From contig JAUPSS010000004.1 in NCBI GenBank assembly GCA_040285825.1, positions 4,719,658-4,783,657 of the forward strand: DNA of 64,000 bases. Direction: 5' to 3'. The translations under genes and the position numbers were made by a program. The notes below the pieces were generated by a model, which ran no database searches, was not told where the DNA came from, and was given only the letters and a program-made list of their open reading frames with translations. Origin of the DNA: Eukaryota sp. TZLM1-RC. Taxonomy: Eukaryota; Metamonada: BaSk clade. This document shows, piece by piece, positions 20,252 to 30,114 of the stretch (the first letter of the stretch is position 1; each line of letters begins with the position of its first letter).

Positions 20252-21712
20252 CTACTTCTTCCCCTCCTTTCGACGGTCTTTTCTAGCTCTTCTACGAGGT
20301 TGTTTGCGAGTAGGTTGACTAGTGGGGGGTCGTGACTTATTAGTCTGGAGGAAGGCTTGGTAGGCCTTGGTGTTCTTAATGCGGTCGACAGGCTCGGTGC
20401 CTCGTACATCTCCAGCGTATACGACTTGACACACGTCACCATCCTGGCTGAGAACTTCTAATAGAAGATGTTCCTCAGTATCACCTGAGGCCACGATACG
20501 ATGAAACTCATCATCAGTGGGTTTGTCAGAATGGTACAATTTGCATTGTGAAATGCTAGCCTTAGATTCGACACCTGTGATTAAATTCTTTAATAATAAA
20601 GTTGATTTACTAGGTTTGTCGATGACCAGATATGGGCCCAGATAATTCCCATGTAATTTGGAGTTACTAGATGATTTGAGGATTAAACATCCAACTTCGA
20701 ATAGCAGGTTACTCGTGCTTGGCTTCTCCTCCGGCGATTTCGATGTTTGGGTGATTTCTGCTTTTTCTCGTTTTTCTTTCAATCGATTAAATTTAGATTG
20801 GATATCCAGAATGAAAGGAACCTCAGTGGTAGCCTTTTCGATGGTGAAGAAAATTGATAAAGGGTCAGCTCTGGGACTGACGTCTGACCCAAACATAAGC
20901 TCGAATGGACTGAAACCTGTGACAGAGCTCCTAGACGAATTCGTTAAGAGTTGTACGTAAGGTATGTATTCTGACCAGTTGTCATAGGCGTTAAAATCGA
21001 TTAGGAGCTTCCTAAGATTTTGTAAAATAACTCTATGAGGTCGTTCAACTAGGCCATTTGATTGACTGAAATTTGGAATACTGTTCGTCATGTCTATAGA
21101 CAGGAATTCGCACAGTGATTTAAACACGTTGTTGGCGAATTCCGGGCCGTTGTCACTGTGAATGCTGTAAGGTATACCAAAGATTGCGCACAAACTCCAA
21201 ATCAAAGCGTCGGCTGTCAGCCTTGCGTTTAATATTTTGAGGGGCACGAGGATGGTATACCGAGTGAAACTGTCCACGAAAACTAAGATGTACTTATTGG
21301 CCTCTTGATCTGGAGGAAGAGGACCAATGGTATCTACGTTCAATCTCGCGAAGGGTTTGTCAGCCCAGAGAGATCCGGTGGAAGGAGTGATAGATTTGGG
21401 GACAGGTGCCGTTTTCTGACATGATGGACAAGAACGCACGTGGTTCTTCATATCATCAGTCATATTGGGCCAGTAGTAGTCGCTAGAGGATAGCCTGCGT
21501 AAACTCTCAGACATACTAGGATGACCGCCTGATACATAACCATGTATGATCAAGAGCGTGTCGTTGATGAGTGATGACGGGATGATGATCTTGCCTGATT
21601 CGTTAACGTAGAGGTCAAGATGATTGACGGAACAGTTATTAAATGAACGTTCGTGAGCTGCAACAGCTTGTCTTTGCTCTGAACGGATTCTACTCAACCA
21701 AGGATCGAACAT
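20252..21712 (-). CDS. integrase of gypsy-like element 2
   Basis: 486 aa. Zinc domain H57, H64, C95, C98; core residues D127 (NVDTIGP), D187 (HSDNGPEF) and E223 (NGLVERPH) with D-35-E spacing; C-terminal LHGNYLGPY motif near 360; basic tail (RKQPRRRARKDRRKEGKK). It inserts the element's DNA into the genome. It lies 26 nt after the stop of the gag-pol frame in a different frame. The integrase frame is open back to that stop, so a -1 frameshift or an internal start could both produce it. The ORF ends exactly at the 3' LTR. Confidence 0.93.
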   Translation of the reverse strand: MFDPWLSRIRSEQRQAVAAHERSFNNCSVNHLDLYVNESGKIIIPSSLINDTLLIIHGYVSGGHPSMSESLRRLSSSDYYWPNMTDDMKNHVRSCPSCQKTAPVPKSITPSTGSLWADKPFARLNVDTIGPLPPDQEANKYILVFVDSFTRYTILVPLKILNARLTADALIWSLCAIFGIPYSIHSDNGPEFANNVFKSLCEFLSIDMTNSIPNFSQSNGLVERPHRVILQNLRKLLIDFNAYDNWSEYIPYVQLLTNSSRSSVTGFSPFELMFGSDVSPRADPLSIFFTIEKATTEVPFILDIQSKFNRLKEKREKAEITQTSKSPEEKPSTSNLLFEVGCLILKSSSNSKLHGNYLGPYLVIDKPSKSTLLLKNLITGVESKASISQCKLYHSDKPTDDEFHRIVASGDTEEHLLLEVLSQDGDVCQVVYAGDVRGTEPVDRIKNTKAYQAFLQTNKSRPPTSQPTRKQPRRRARKDRRKEGKK

Positions 21713-21738
21713 GGGGATTGCAGATGTACATTTCTCTT

Positions 21739-24700
21739 TTAGAATGAGGATTTTGTGGGTATCCCCAAGGTCGTCTGGATCTGGAAGAGCGGAGTCGTCT
21801 GTTCATAGGTGGTCTCGCTCGCTGATAAACGAGAGTTGCCTGTGTTGATTGTGTTTATGCGTACAGGATTGGTCGTTGGGACCTGTCTGGATAGTATGTC
21901 TGCCCAGTAGTTGTCTTCCCCCGAGGTGTGTACCAACTCGAAGTCGAATTCACTGAGTATTGGTAACCAACGTGTGACAATTCGATTCTTATCAGGGGCT
22001 GTTACCAGATATGAGAGGTTCTTGTGATCTGTGAATATCGTGAGCTTCCTGCTTTTAAGGTAACTCTCGATGCATGATTCTGTTAGGATGAGAAGTATAG
22101 CGTAAAGCTCTTTCTGCATCGTTGACCAATTCTTTTGGGAATTGGAGAGAATCCTGCTGAAGAAACTGATAGGTCTGACCTTACGGTCAATGAGAGGAGT
22201 GCCATTGTGTTCACAAGGATCATATTCTTCCCAAATGACGCCGCCAATAGCAATGTCTGATGCGTCACAACTGATAAGGACACGGTTATCTGCTGGGGAT
22301 AAACTCAATGGCATATTCTCCTTTACGAGCTGCTTAATTTTGTTGAAGCGGAGTTCATGATCTGAGGTCCACTCGATACGGCGAGGGTTTCCTCTGGTAA
22401 GCTCGATGATGGGTGATATGATTTCGGATACCGAAGGCAGCCAGTCTCTAATGTAGTTGATGGATCCTACAAAGCTTCTGACGTCTTTCACTGTCTTGGG
22501 AGCTGGAAGCTCGACTAGTCCAGTTAGTCGTGAGGGATCGATTTGGCGTGTACCGTTGACGAAGATACTACCAAGAATCTTGATTTCATGATCTTTAGAC
22601 TTGAAATGGCATTTTGGTAGGCCAAGGCTGACCCGCTTCTCTTTAGCGCGGAAGAGGACGGCTTTGAGCCTGTCGATGAATTGAGGAAGGGTATTACCTA
22701 TGATAATGATATCGTCGATGTAGATAAACACGCCTTCGATGCTAAAGATGTTGGACATTACATTTTGAAACACTGCGGGGACGTTCTTGAGACCGAAACA
22801 TGCCCTGTTGAAGCTGATACTGCGACCAGGAATGCTGAGGGTGGTTTTCTCGATGTCTCTTTCGTTGATCTTGAGTTGCCAAAATGCTTTTGGGAGATCA
22901 AGTGTTCCAATGTAATTGGCTTGAGATAAGAACTCTAATACATCAGAGATCTTTGGAAGGTTTGGAGCAATGGGGATAGTGTTTGCATTGACTCCGTTCG
23001 GGCCACTGAAGTCGCCTGTAAGACGTGGTTTCCGATGATCCGGATAAACTACAAAAACGACTGGGGAGCTGAATCTACCGTTGGATTCTGTGGCGAAACC
23101 AGATTCGATTAACTCATCGAAGATTTGGTTGGCGATTTTGAGTCGTTCAGGGTTTAACCTGCGAGGTAGACGATAAACAACAGTGTCTTCATCGTAGAAA
23201 TCGATGTCCATGGGGTTACAGTCGATGCCGTCTTCATGGGGTTTCAACGTGAAAACATCTTTGAACTCTTCAAGAGTTGCGAGGAGCTGTTGATTTTCTG
23301 ATTGATTGTTGAGCTTTATTTGACAACCTGACGAGTTGACGTGATCTTTGAATGTTTTTGACACCTTGAGGTCAGATATCTGTGAAATTCTGTGGTCAAA
23401 CTCAGATTCAGGTAACATTAGTGTTCTGTGAAGCTCATCGAGATGAATGTATACCCTGTCGTTGTTCATGAGGCCGAGTTCATATAGGATGTCTATTCCT
23501 ATAATTAGAATGTTGTTGCCTGGAACGATTGGTAACGATTTGGTAAGATGCACAACTTTGGCAATGCTACCGACATGGAAGGATAGGATTCCTTTGGCAT
23601 TGCCATCAGAGTTTGATGGTTCTCCGTTAACACCAATGAATTTGACAGATTCAGAGCTGTGTTCCATCTTGCATTTTGTGGATAGGTCTCTTGAGATGAC
23701 TGATATGGATGCTCCACTATCAATGAGACCAGATACCTCTATGTTATTAATCTGTAACCAGAGTTCTATAAACTTGGGACAATTAATTGATTTATTGGCA
23801 CAAACAGAAGACAGACTAAATATTCTATTGATAATCGAAGATTCAGCGTGGGGATCAGATGTGCTCAATGGATTTAGGAGGCGTTTGGAGGGATTTCGAG
23901 TGATTGTAGGGAAACAGCGAAAGGGGCTGTCCCTGATTTTGGTGGTGGACTCGAATGTTTTAGGCATGCTAAGAGAGTCGAAATCCACCGCGTTAGATGG
24001 GAGAAGGATGGGAAGAGAAGTGTCGAGATCCGAAACGGACAAATCTCCAGAGAGGGGTTTGGGGATGGAGGGATCAGGAGAGAGAACTTGACTCCTGGGT
24101 ACCCAGAAAACGCATGGGTTACCGTCTTTATCCTCACCATGAACTGCTACTTTCTCTTGACGAGAAGGTGTGGGAGTGGTTTCGGGATTGGCTGAGAGTC
24201 TTCTGAGAGTAGGAGGGTTTTCCAACGAGTTCCATACTCTCGAGAGCTCCTGACCGTAAGCACTACGAGCGGCGAAAACTTGGCCGGGATTAGGTTCGAC
24301 TGCTGATTCTCTATCCAAACGGAATGGATAGAAGTCCATGAGACAATCCGGATCTGGATGGGTCAATGGATCATAGGGTTGGGGCATCAGCAAGAACTTG
24401 AAGTGGTCTCCATCTCCTTCAACTGAAGGAATCCGAGGATGAGACTCGTTTAGGAACATCTGAATCATGAACTGCTCGAAGTGGTCCTTGGGAGCACGAG
24501 TAGCAAGTTCCACCTTCAAAGCGAGTAGATCCAGGAAGTTCCATAGTTCTAAATCCCTACGGAATTTCTCAATGGTATACTGCCACTTGAATTTAGTAGG
24601 AGTAGATACCTTGGGAGAAGTAAAGGAGGGACGAACCTGACCAGTAGAGTCTGTCAACTCCTTGGAAGCCGTGGAGGTAGACTCCCCTTTCGAGGTGTCT

Positions 24701-24915
24701 GCGTTGGCTTCTTCAGGAGAAGAAGAATCCTTGGCGGGAGTGAGAGGGTCCCCCTCTGAGTCCTGAGGATTGTTGGCGAGATGGGAGGCGGAATCCCTAC
24801 GGCCGAGATTGGGGTTGGTTTCACCCGAAGGTGAGGCAGTATCCAGAGAAGCCTGTTGTTCGTTAGCCGGAGAACGACCAATAATTATTGTTGCCTGTGG
24901 GCTAGAGTCAGACAT
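21739..24915 (-). CDS. Gag-protease-RT-RNase H polyprotein of gypsy-like element 2
   Basis: 1,058 aa. Residues 1-350 are a Gag-like region with acidic Ser/Thr-rich start and a Trp-containing helical part at 105-200; no zinc knuckle is visible. The protease motif is DSGAS at 399-403 with IIGIDIL near 471. RT has RLTGDFSG (641), LDLPKAFWQL (672) and YIDD (732-735). RNase H has D884, E936 and D963, ending NYWADILSRQ near 1010. The start ATG lies 27 nt inside the 5' LTR, so translation would begin in LTR-encoded residues; this is also the first ATG after the TATA-like region of the LTR. Confidence 0.94.
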   Translation of the reverse strand: MSDSSPQATIIIGRSPANEQQASLDTASPSGETNPNLGRRDSASHLANNPQDSEGDPLTPAKDSSSPEEANADTSKGESTSTASKELTDSTGQVRPSFTSPKVSTPTKFKWQYTIEKFRRDLELWNFLDLLALKVELATRAPKDHFEQFMIQMFLNESHPRIPSVEGDGDHFKFLLMPQPYDPLTHPDPDCLMDFYPFRLDRESAVEPNPGQVFAARSAYGQELSRVWNSLENPPTLRRLSANPETTPTPSRQEKVAVHGEDKDGNPCVFWVPRSQVLSPDPSIPKPLSGDLSVSDLDTSLPILLPSNAVDFDSLSMPKTFESTTKIRDSPFRCFPTITRNPSKRLLNPLSTSDPHAESSIINRIFSLSSVCANKSINCPKFIELWLQINNIEVSGLIDSGASISVISRDLSTKCKMEHSSESVKFIGVNGEPSNSDGNAKGILSFHVGSIAKVVHLTKSLPIVPGNNILIIGIDILYELGLMNNDRVYIHLDELHRTLMLPESEFDHRISQISDLKVSKTFKDHVNSSGCQIKLNNQSENQQLLATLEEFKDVFTLKPHEDGIDCNPMDIDFYDEDTVVYRLPRRLNPERLKIANQIFDELIESGFATESNGRFSSPVVFVVYPDHRKPRLTGDFSGPNGVNANTIPIAPNLPKISDVLEFLSQANYIGTLDLPKAFWQLKINERDIEKTTLSIPGRSISFNRACFGLKNVPAVFQNVMSNIFSIEGVFIYIDDIIIIGNTLPQFIDRLKAVLFRAKEKRVSLGLPKCHFKSKDHEIKILGSIFVNGTRQIDPSRLTGLVELPAPKTVKDVRSFVGSINYIRDWLPSVSEIISPIIELTRGNPRRIEWTSDHELRFNKIKQLVKENMPLSLSPADNRVLISCDASDIAIGGVIWEEYDPCEHNGTPLIDRKVRPISFFSRILSNSQKNWSTMQKELYAILLILTESCIESYLKSRKLTIFTDHKNLSYLVTAPDKNRIVTRWLPILSEFDFELVHTSGEDNYWADILSRQVPTTNPVRINTINTGNSRLSASETTYEQTTPLFQIQTTLGIPTKSSF

Positions 24916-25078
24916 ATATGTGAACAGATAGTAATTTTATTACGACGAGAAATGAGCTATAGTGAATTTCAATACCATCACTAGTGAGGTCTCCATGAAT
25001 AAACAATGAACATTAAGCTAATAAACAAGAACAAATAGATAAGTCTATCTACACTCTAGAATAGTGTAAAGACTAACA
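24889..25078 (-). repeat. 5' LTR of gypsy-like element 2 (contains gag start)
   Basis: 190-bp copy with TGTTAGTC at its outer end and the gag ATG at 24913-24915 near its inner end. It contains the tract CACTAGTGATGG also seen in the LTR fragment near 2985. A primer-binding site directly after the LTR is not obvious. Confidence 0.95.
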
Positions 25079-25082
25079 CACG

Positions 25083-25249
25083 GATTCAATTTGCCATTAT
25101 TAATAGATTACCGCGGTTTTTCAATCGAATTAGAGAAGCTTTAGCTAGACAGCAAGCAAATCAAGATTTTGTAGAGGAAATCTTGGTTCAATGATAGTCG
25201 TCCCATTAGTTATGAGTTAATTTAATTAAGTGTGCAAATTCAATAAATA
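25083..25249 (+). pseudogene. R2-like unit 6, C-terminal end and 3' UTR
   Basis: Continuation of 18792-20061 after the gypsy-like insertion: the last about 36 codons, the TGATAG stop and the 3' UTR ending CAATAAATA. Next to it lies the 3' flank of a Fanzor relic, so the array was inserted beside that gene. Confidence 0.9.
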
Positions 25250-25259
25250 GATTTTGAAA

Positions 25260-25880
25260 TGCATACTTTTGTCAAGCATCATTCAAACTTATTCCAAGAA
25301 CTTTCATCCTTGGTGAGATCGTCCACAGACGTTCTAAAATCCTCGAATAATTGGCCACCAATCTCAGTGAGCCCATTTCTCCTCTAGAACAATACGTAGC
25401 TTTGAAGCTAGTTTCTTTGTGGTCTCTGGAACGCTTCTGGTCCATAGCAGTACTCACTCATTGCAATTTCTAGCTGATTTAGTGATGCAGAAATGTCTCT
25501 AGACCAAACTTGATTACATTCCGGACAACTGAAATAGGCGTTGTGAACTTTAACTGCACCATCAACTTCGCGATAGATCTTTTGGTGTAGCATCTTACAG
25601 CAGTTCACCTTTGCAGATGTCATATATTCATCTCCGATCTTCACATTAGCAAATGAACATTGTAACAACTTGAGAAACGCCTTACGTGGAGTTTTCACTT
25701 TCTGACGTGATGTACCACCACCTCCATTGCCAAACCACACCTTTACTTCTCGACCGTTTGCAAGTTTTTTCACTTTGTTGATAATGGAGCTGAATCTTTT
25801 TTGTTTTTTTATAAAGAAGTCAAATGTGTTTCTCCTCAATGCTTTTCGAGCACTCAGATATAATTGCTGCTTTAGCAATG
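25260..25880 (-). pseudogene. Fanzor (eukaryotic TnpB-like RuvC nuclease) relic, C-terminal half
   Basis: The frame 25878-25408 encodes 156 aa with the C-terminal signature of TnpB/Fanzor nucleases. A Phe-rich basic segment and VKVWFGNGGGGTSR come first. DEYMTSAKVNCC follows, with the RuvC-II acidic residue in DEY and the first zinc cysteines. Next are CPECNQVWSRDISASLN, the second zinc pair and the RuvC-III Asp. These nucleases are RNA-guided DNA endonucleases carried by transposons. RuvC-I and the N-terminal half are missing, and the frame stops soon after RuvC-III (homology to a second copy at 62600-63000 runs on to about 25260). It is a dead fragment. The closest relative in the window is the copy at 62.6 kb. 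Family assignment is by motif reading. Confidence 0.7.
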
Positions 25881-26001
25881 ATCGTCTTACGTTATTACCT
25901 TCTTAGTCCTTATAGTCACCTATAGTTGATATTTCAAGCAGATAATGGTTCAATTTCTGCACGTCATAAACATCTATTGATGAGTGGGTTAGTGAAGCGG
26001 A

Positions 26002-26286
26002 GTGATTGATTTTTCGTTGCTTTGGTGCCAAAAAGATATTGGATATGGTTGGCCCTGTTCTGGTCTTGAAACTAGACATCTGAATACTTATTATTTCCTT
26101 GTCTCTCTACTTCATACTCTTCACCCTCTTTCTACTCATCTTTCCTCCATAGAAGATGTTCCTCCTGTCTTCACTTGTATTACCATCAGTTGTCAATATA
26201 CACCCTTACACCTTTGGTATCGTTTGTTCACTCTCTACGAATCAACTCACTCCAATCTTAATCAAATCAGTCTAACCTACTCCTGA
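26002..26286 (+). CDS. unidentified small ORF, 94 aa
   Basis: Met-started frame rich in Leu, Thr and Ser, with hydrophobic stretches. No motif recognised. It overlaps the end of the opposite-strand ORF by 10 bp. It may be chance or an exon remnant between transposon relics. Confidence 0.2.
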   Translation: MIDFSLLWCQKDIGYGWPCSGLETRHLNTYYFLVSLLHTLHPLSTHLSSIEDVPPVFTCITISCQYTPLHLWYRLFTLYESTHSNLNQISLTYS

Positions 26287-26741
26287 TATACATAAAGTAG
26301 TTGTCGGTTTGGACTTAAATGCAAGAAGTGTTTTTCAACTTGTTGACTGAAAGAAATAAAACCTGGTGAGTAGCTTGCGGATGGAGCGAGAGCGTGTCTC
26401 TTCATTGTTTCACCGGCCATGTTCTCCAGGAAGGACAAAATACCGAGGCCGGCGGAGAAGATAAAGGTCATCGATTCAGCGTTCAGTTGGATGTCAACTC
26501 TTTCTAGGAGGGCTTGGAACCTAGCAGGGTCACCTACTTGTTTGTTAAATAAATCAGTTATGTGAGCATGATGTTGCTCATACCAACCAAGTAGCTGCTC
26601 TGAAACCGCGAAATCTTTAAGAACGGCAGCAGCATATCCTTTCGGAGCTGGACAGTCAAAGAAGACTGCCATTGTTTTGTAAAAGTTAAGCTTCCATACA
26701 ACTGGGCCATCTCTCATTATTTGACAGAAGCTGTTCGCCAT
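26277..26741 (-). CDS. unidentified coding segment, 154 aa
   Basis: Well-composed globular-looking sequence (VVWKLNFYKTMAVFFDCPAP; GLGILSFLENMAGET), with higher GC than its surroundings. The open frame extends upstream without a Met to about 26845, and another coding-like frame lies just before it, so it may be the last exon of a gene cut by the R2-like family B insertion at about 26780. I do not recognise the family. A transposase or host-gene remnant are both possible. Confidence 0.35.
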   Translation of the reverse strand: MANSFCQIMRDGPVVWKLNFYKTMAVFFDCPAPKGYAAAVLKDFAVSEQLLGWYEQHHAHITDLFNKQVGDPARFQALLERVDIQLNAESMTFIFSAGLGILSFLENMAGETMKRHALAPSASYSPGFISFSQQVEKHFLHLSPNRQLLYVYQE

Positions 26742-26779
26742 TTGGAGTGCGCGAAAGCTTCGAATGTCAGAATGGCACC

Positions 26780-27840
26780 AGTTTTCAGTCCTTTTATCAC
26801 AACCCAGAGGGGTCAGATGAAATTTTTGCCCCAGTAAGCCTTCAATTTGTCAATAGTGGCTCGAAAATCCTTTTCAAACTCAAGAAGTATTCAATGCTAT
26901 TGCTAAATTGCCAAAAGGAAAAGCCGCTGGTCCTTCTGGCATTTCCTTTGATTTGTTAAAAACTGCTTGTAAGAATGATCCTGAAATTTCTGAGGAACTT
27001 GCCGTCTACTTTCAAAAATTGATGTGTTTGGATTATGTTCCTCCGCCTGAATTGCCTGCTGCCCGTTCAGTTGCTTTAGTAAACCTGGAAAAAGTAACAA
27101 ACCTGATGGAGTTTGACCAATTGCTATTGGAGAGTCTTTAACCAGATTGCTTTCTTCGCTTATTTTTAACAGAATTTCTACTAAAGCAAGGGACTAATTG
27201 AAGCCTTTCCGATTTGGTATTAATATTATTGAAGATGCTTCTATTGCTTCAATGACTTCAGATGTTTTTTTCAATAGTCAGCAACATCAATATCTTTTTA
27301 ATTTATCAAAATTAATCCTTGATGACTCCAATATTGATAGTACGCGCTACAACAGAGCTTCTATGGGTCTGACAAGAGGTGATTTGGTTGTTCCCAACTT
27401 AAATGGTAGTTCTACTATTTTAAACGCCATGTACATTGACCCTTGTAATACTTCTAACGAACATTTCATTAACTCAGATGTAAATAATCCTCTTTTTGCT
27501 GGCGAAAAATATAAAATTGCTAAATATGCGAAACCCATTTCCTCAGTTAATGAAAATTCTCATGCCCAATATAATTTATGTCCCTTTGTTTTTTCTTTGC
27601 TTGTATCTCTAGGTAAGGCTGCTATGGCTTTCGTGGAGGATTCTGTTGTAGTTGTAAAGGAAAGAACTGGAAGAATTTTCAATCGTGTTTACTAACAAAA
27701 CAGGATTGTTTTTTCTATTTTTAAGGGAATGGTAAAACTGATTTCTGATTCGCTTTCTTTTTTTGGGAAATTTTCTGAAGCTTTAGCAATTTATTGTTTT
27801 GAGATAAGGGAGGCAGATTTTGAGGGTGTGATTTTTTAAT
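26780..27840 (+). pseudogene. R2-like family B, copy B1 (RT start and C terminus, middle deleted)
   Basis: The frame 26908-27141 contains the RT start motif GKAAGPSGISFDLLK and a shifted continuation (GESLTRLLSSLIFNRIS). From about 27310 the sequence jumps to the endonuclease region (RGDLVVPNLNG...ILNAMYIDP, then KYKIAKYAKP) and the family B C terminus (ERTGRIFNR, RIVFSIFKGM) to the stop near 27838. Palm with YMDD and the CCHC finger are deleted. Family B is clearly different from family A but has the same design. The same C terminus recurs at 39.9, 47.1, 53.3 and 54.3 kb. Confidence 0.7.
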
Positions 27841-27956
27841 TGTGTATTTCATGTTTTCATATTGTTTATTCAATGAATAAACAAAGTTTTAAATAGAAGA
27901 ACAGGCAAACAAAAGTCGAAAATGGGGTGACAAGTGTAAAATTTGATAGATGAGCT

Positions 27957-29786
27957 GTGTATTCTCACTACATGTCAGACACCCACTCTGTGTTATGTGT
28001 ATTCACTCGGTCTTGTGCACTTAACTCGCTGATGACCCCTGCAGTGGTGCAACAAATTCGGACCGACCTTCCTTTGATCACCGAGATTTGTCATGAAGCT
28101 TCTTTATTGCTTCAATCTTTTCTTCTAAATTTTCCGTTGGTATCTATAGCTTTAGTGGAACAGGATGTATGGTATCTTTTTATGACCGTCGTCACCACTG
28201 GTTCTTTTTTAAAGCCATCCACCTGCAAAGAACAACGTCAATTACTTCGTATCTTTTACAGTGGATTTTTACCTGAATGTCCACAAGACAGGTCTCTTGT
28301 TTCTTCATGGGAAAATACTTTAGTGCCTTATAGTATTTTATTCAATGTTTTTCTCAATAATTGACTGCAGTTTCAGAAATGTAATTTTATTAATAGAAAA
28401 AGGCTTTCTCCTTACCTTGCTTGTCGGGCTCGTCAATTGGTGTCTAACGTTAAGACAAGTTTACCTAAAATTTGTCAATCCTGGACAAAAAACTTTATTC
28501 GTGGTCATTGTAGAGCTCCAGATAAAACGATTTTCTGTGCCAATTATCTTCTCTTTCTTATACCAGATGAACCCTTAGCCCAACCCGAAGAAGTAGTTGT
28601 TGATTCTGTTCTCGAACACTACATCAATTTCAATCTGAATAATTCAAGAGAAAGATTGTTTTTATTAAATGCATGTAAGTTTATCTTGAATCTCCTTCAA
28701 AGATTTCCTGCCACTGCTTCTCTACTGTCTTCACATGATAAAATCACCTTTTCATCACAGGAAATTGGTGAGCTTTTTCTCTTTAATCTTAAAATTTCAC
28801 AATACTTACTCACTTTCTTTTCTCATGTGCATTGCTGGAAGAAATTTAGAATAATACCTTTAACTTCTCATAAAGGTACTAAATTTGATGAGGTACCTTC
28901 ACAAATTTTCCACCCTGTGAAAAAATTCCAACTTATTGAAGGATCATCTTCCCAAACAAAGTTCATCAAAAATACATGTTTGAAACGAATATTCAAACAA
29001 TGTCCTTACCAAAAATTTAATATCAACAGAAAAAGTTTGAAAAATAGATTTAAAAAATTTTTATTGAATACTAATGGTAGTGAACTGCTTTTGACCTTTG
29101 AAGGTAAAAATAATGACTCAGAAAACACAGATGAGCTGGATGAACCACCGAAAAAAACGAAGATCGGAAAAAGAAATGAAAAGTGACCCTGATGCCAACA
29201 AAACCAGAGAAACACAGTTGAAGGACACTCAAAAAATGCCCCATCGAAGACGTAGACATCCAGTCGAAATTTTACCTGAAATGCTCCTTATTGGCGTTGA
29301 TCTGACAACAATCTAGATTATGTGGTTACTTCTTAACTGATGATCAATGTGGAGTTATCCCTTGTCTAACTGGCAGGAGATACACGACAAAACCTTCATT
29401 CAGTAAGAACTCTCCCAACCAATATTCCGTTCAAAATTTCAACCAACATTTGAGCCATTGGAATTTGGTCAGGAGGAAAGTGTATTAATTTTCCTTCTCA
29501 TTGCCGAAAAGTCAATTGATATGGATCAGCAAGGGCTTTCAGAAAATGGTTGTGTTATCAAAAGGACGTGAAGCACTTGTCAACCAGTGAGTTTAATACA
29601 AGCAAACTATCCAGTTTTTGCATGGCCGAGAATATTCAAGCAGGCTCATGGCAGATGCGTATTTGTACGGAGTGTCAAGTAGTATATGACAGAGAGATTT
29701 TCACTGCAAAAAATATTCAAATTAAGAAGAAAGCGGAATTGTGGCCGGAAAGATACATTTGCCCAGAGGCTTTGTTGAGGAAATGA
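27957..29786 (+). pseudogene. Fanzor-like RuvC nuclease relic, near full length but disrupted
   Basis: The frame 27957-29186 is continuous apart from one TGA at 28362-28364; both sides are in the same frame. The N-terminal part (LPLITEICHEASLLLQSFLL) resembles the helical start of Fanzor proteins. A basic middle follows (KKFLLN, KKTKIGKRNEK). After a frameshift, GVD at about 29297 is a candidate RuvC-I. The frame from 29550 carries SEFNTSKLSSFC (RuvC-II Glu plus first zinc Cys) and CTECQVVYDREIFTAKNI, where the expected RuvC-III Asp of the DRD motif is Glu. Together these give about 600 codons with several breaks and a lost catalytic residue. Distinct in sequence from the relics at 25.4 and 62.6 kb. 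Confidence 0.6.
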
Positions 29787-29789
29787 ATG

Positions 29790-30114
29790 GGGAACCTGAG
29801 CATACAGAAACAAAAACTTTGGGAGAACTGATATTTTTTTTGAGTTTTTTATTATTTTTATTTTTTTGAAAAACTTATGAGACCGATCTACAAATACTTC
29901 AGTAGCATTTGGTAGATCCACTTAGATACATCAAGTCGCGAGGCTTTGTTCTGTGAAAGCAGTAGGTGTATTTAAGTGAGGTAGCCCACTGATGAAGATC
30001 ATGATTGTCTTTGTCAAATGACGCTACATGTCTCTTACAGCCTGTGAGTAGACGTTGAGAAAGTTGAAAACAGGAGTGAATTTTACAGGGGAATGAAATT
30101 CACATTAAGACTCA
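29790..30114. other. intergenic, AT-rich
   Basis: Holds T-rich stretches after the Fanzor relic and the 5' flank of the condensin gene. No gene or RNA seen. Confidence 0.6.

Larger units (their letters stand above)
20062..25078 (-). mobile_element. Ty3/gypsy-like LTR retrotransposon 2, 5,017 bp, nearly intact
   Basis: Inserted into R2-like unit 6 with target duplication CACG (20058-20061 and 25079-25082); sister units show the empty site. Two 190-bp LTRs (20062-20251, 24889-25078) begin TGTTAGTC and end GGCAACA on the minus strand. I see three substitutions between them, so the insertion is recent. Two long open frames encode gag-protease-RT-RNase H and integrase. The element shares RT wording (PKAFWQL, LKNVPAVFQN) with element 1 but lacks the Gag zinc knuckle and the large extension before integrase. 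Confidence 0.95.
11554..25249 (+). repeat. Head-to-tail array of six 5'-truncated R2-like units (about 1,448 bp each)
   Basis: Unit starts, taken at TTTCTGAC, are 11554, 13001, 14449, 15896, 17344 and 18792, giving unit lengths of 1,447 or 1,448 bp. Each unit begins in the linker after the RT domain, carries the finger plus endonuclease region and ends in a 3' UTR with CAATAAATA. It is joined to the next by the constant filler ATACCGTTGTA-type sequence. The last unit is split by a gypsy-like element (20062-25078) and ends at 25249. Units differ by scattered substitutions and single-base homopolymer changes. RT itself is absent from all six. Confidence 0.93.

Noticed and set aside
27957-29786. 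Functional Fanzor system
   Set aside because: An in-frame TGA, frameshifts and loss of the RuvC-III Asp make this copy inactive; the other copies lack whole catalytic segments.
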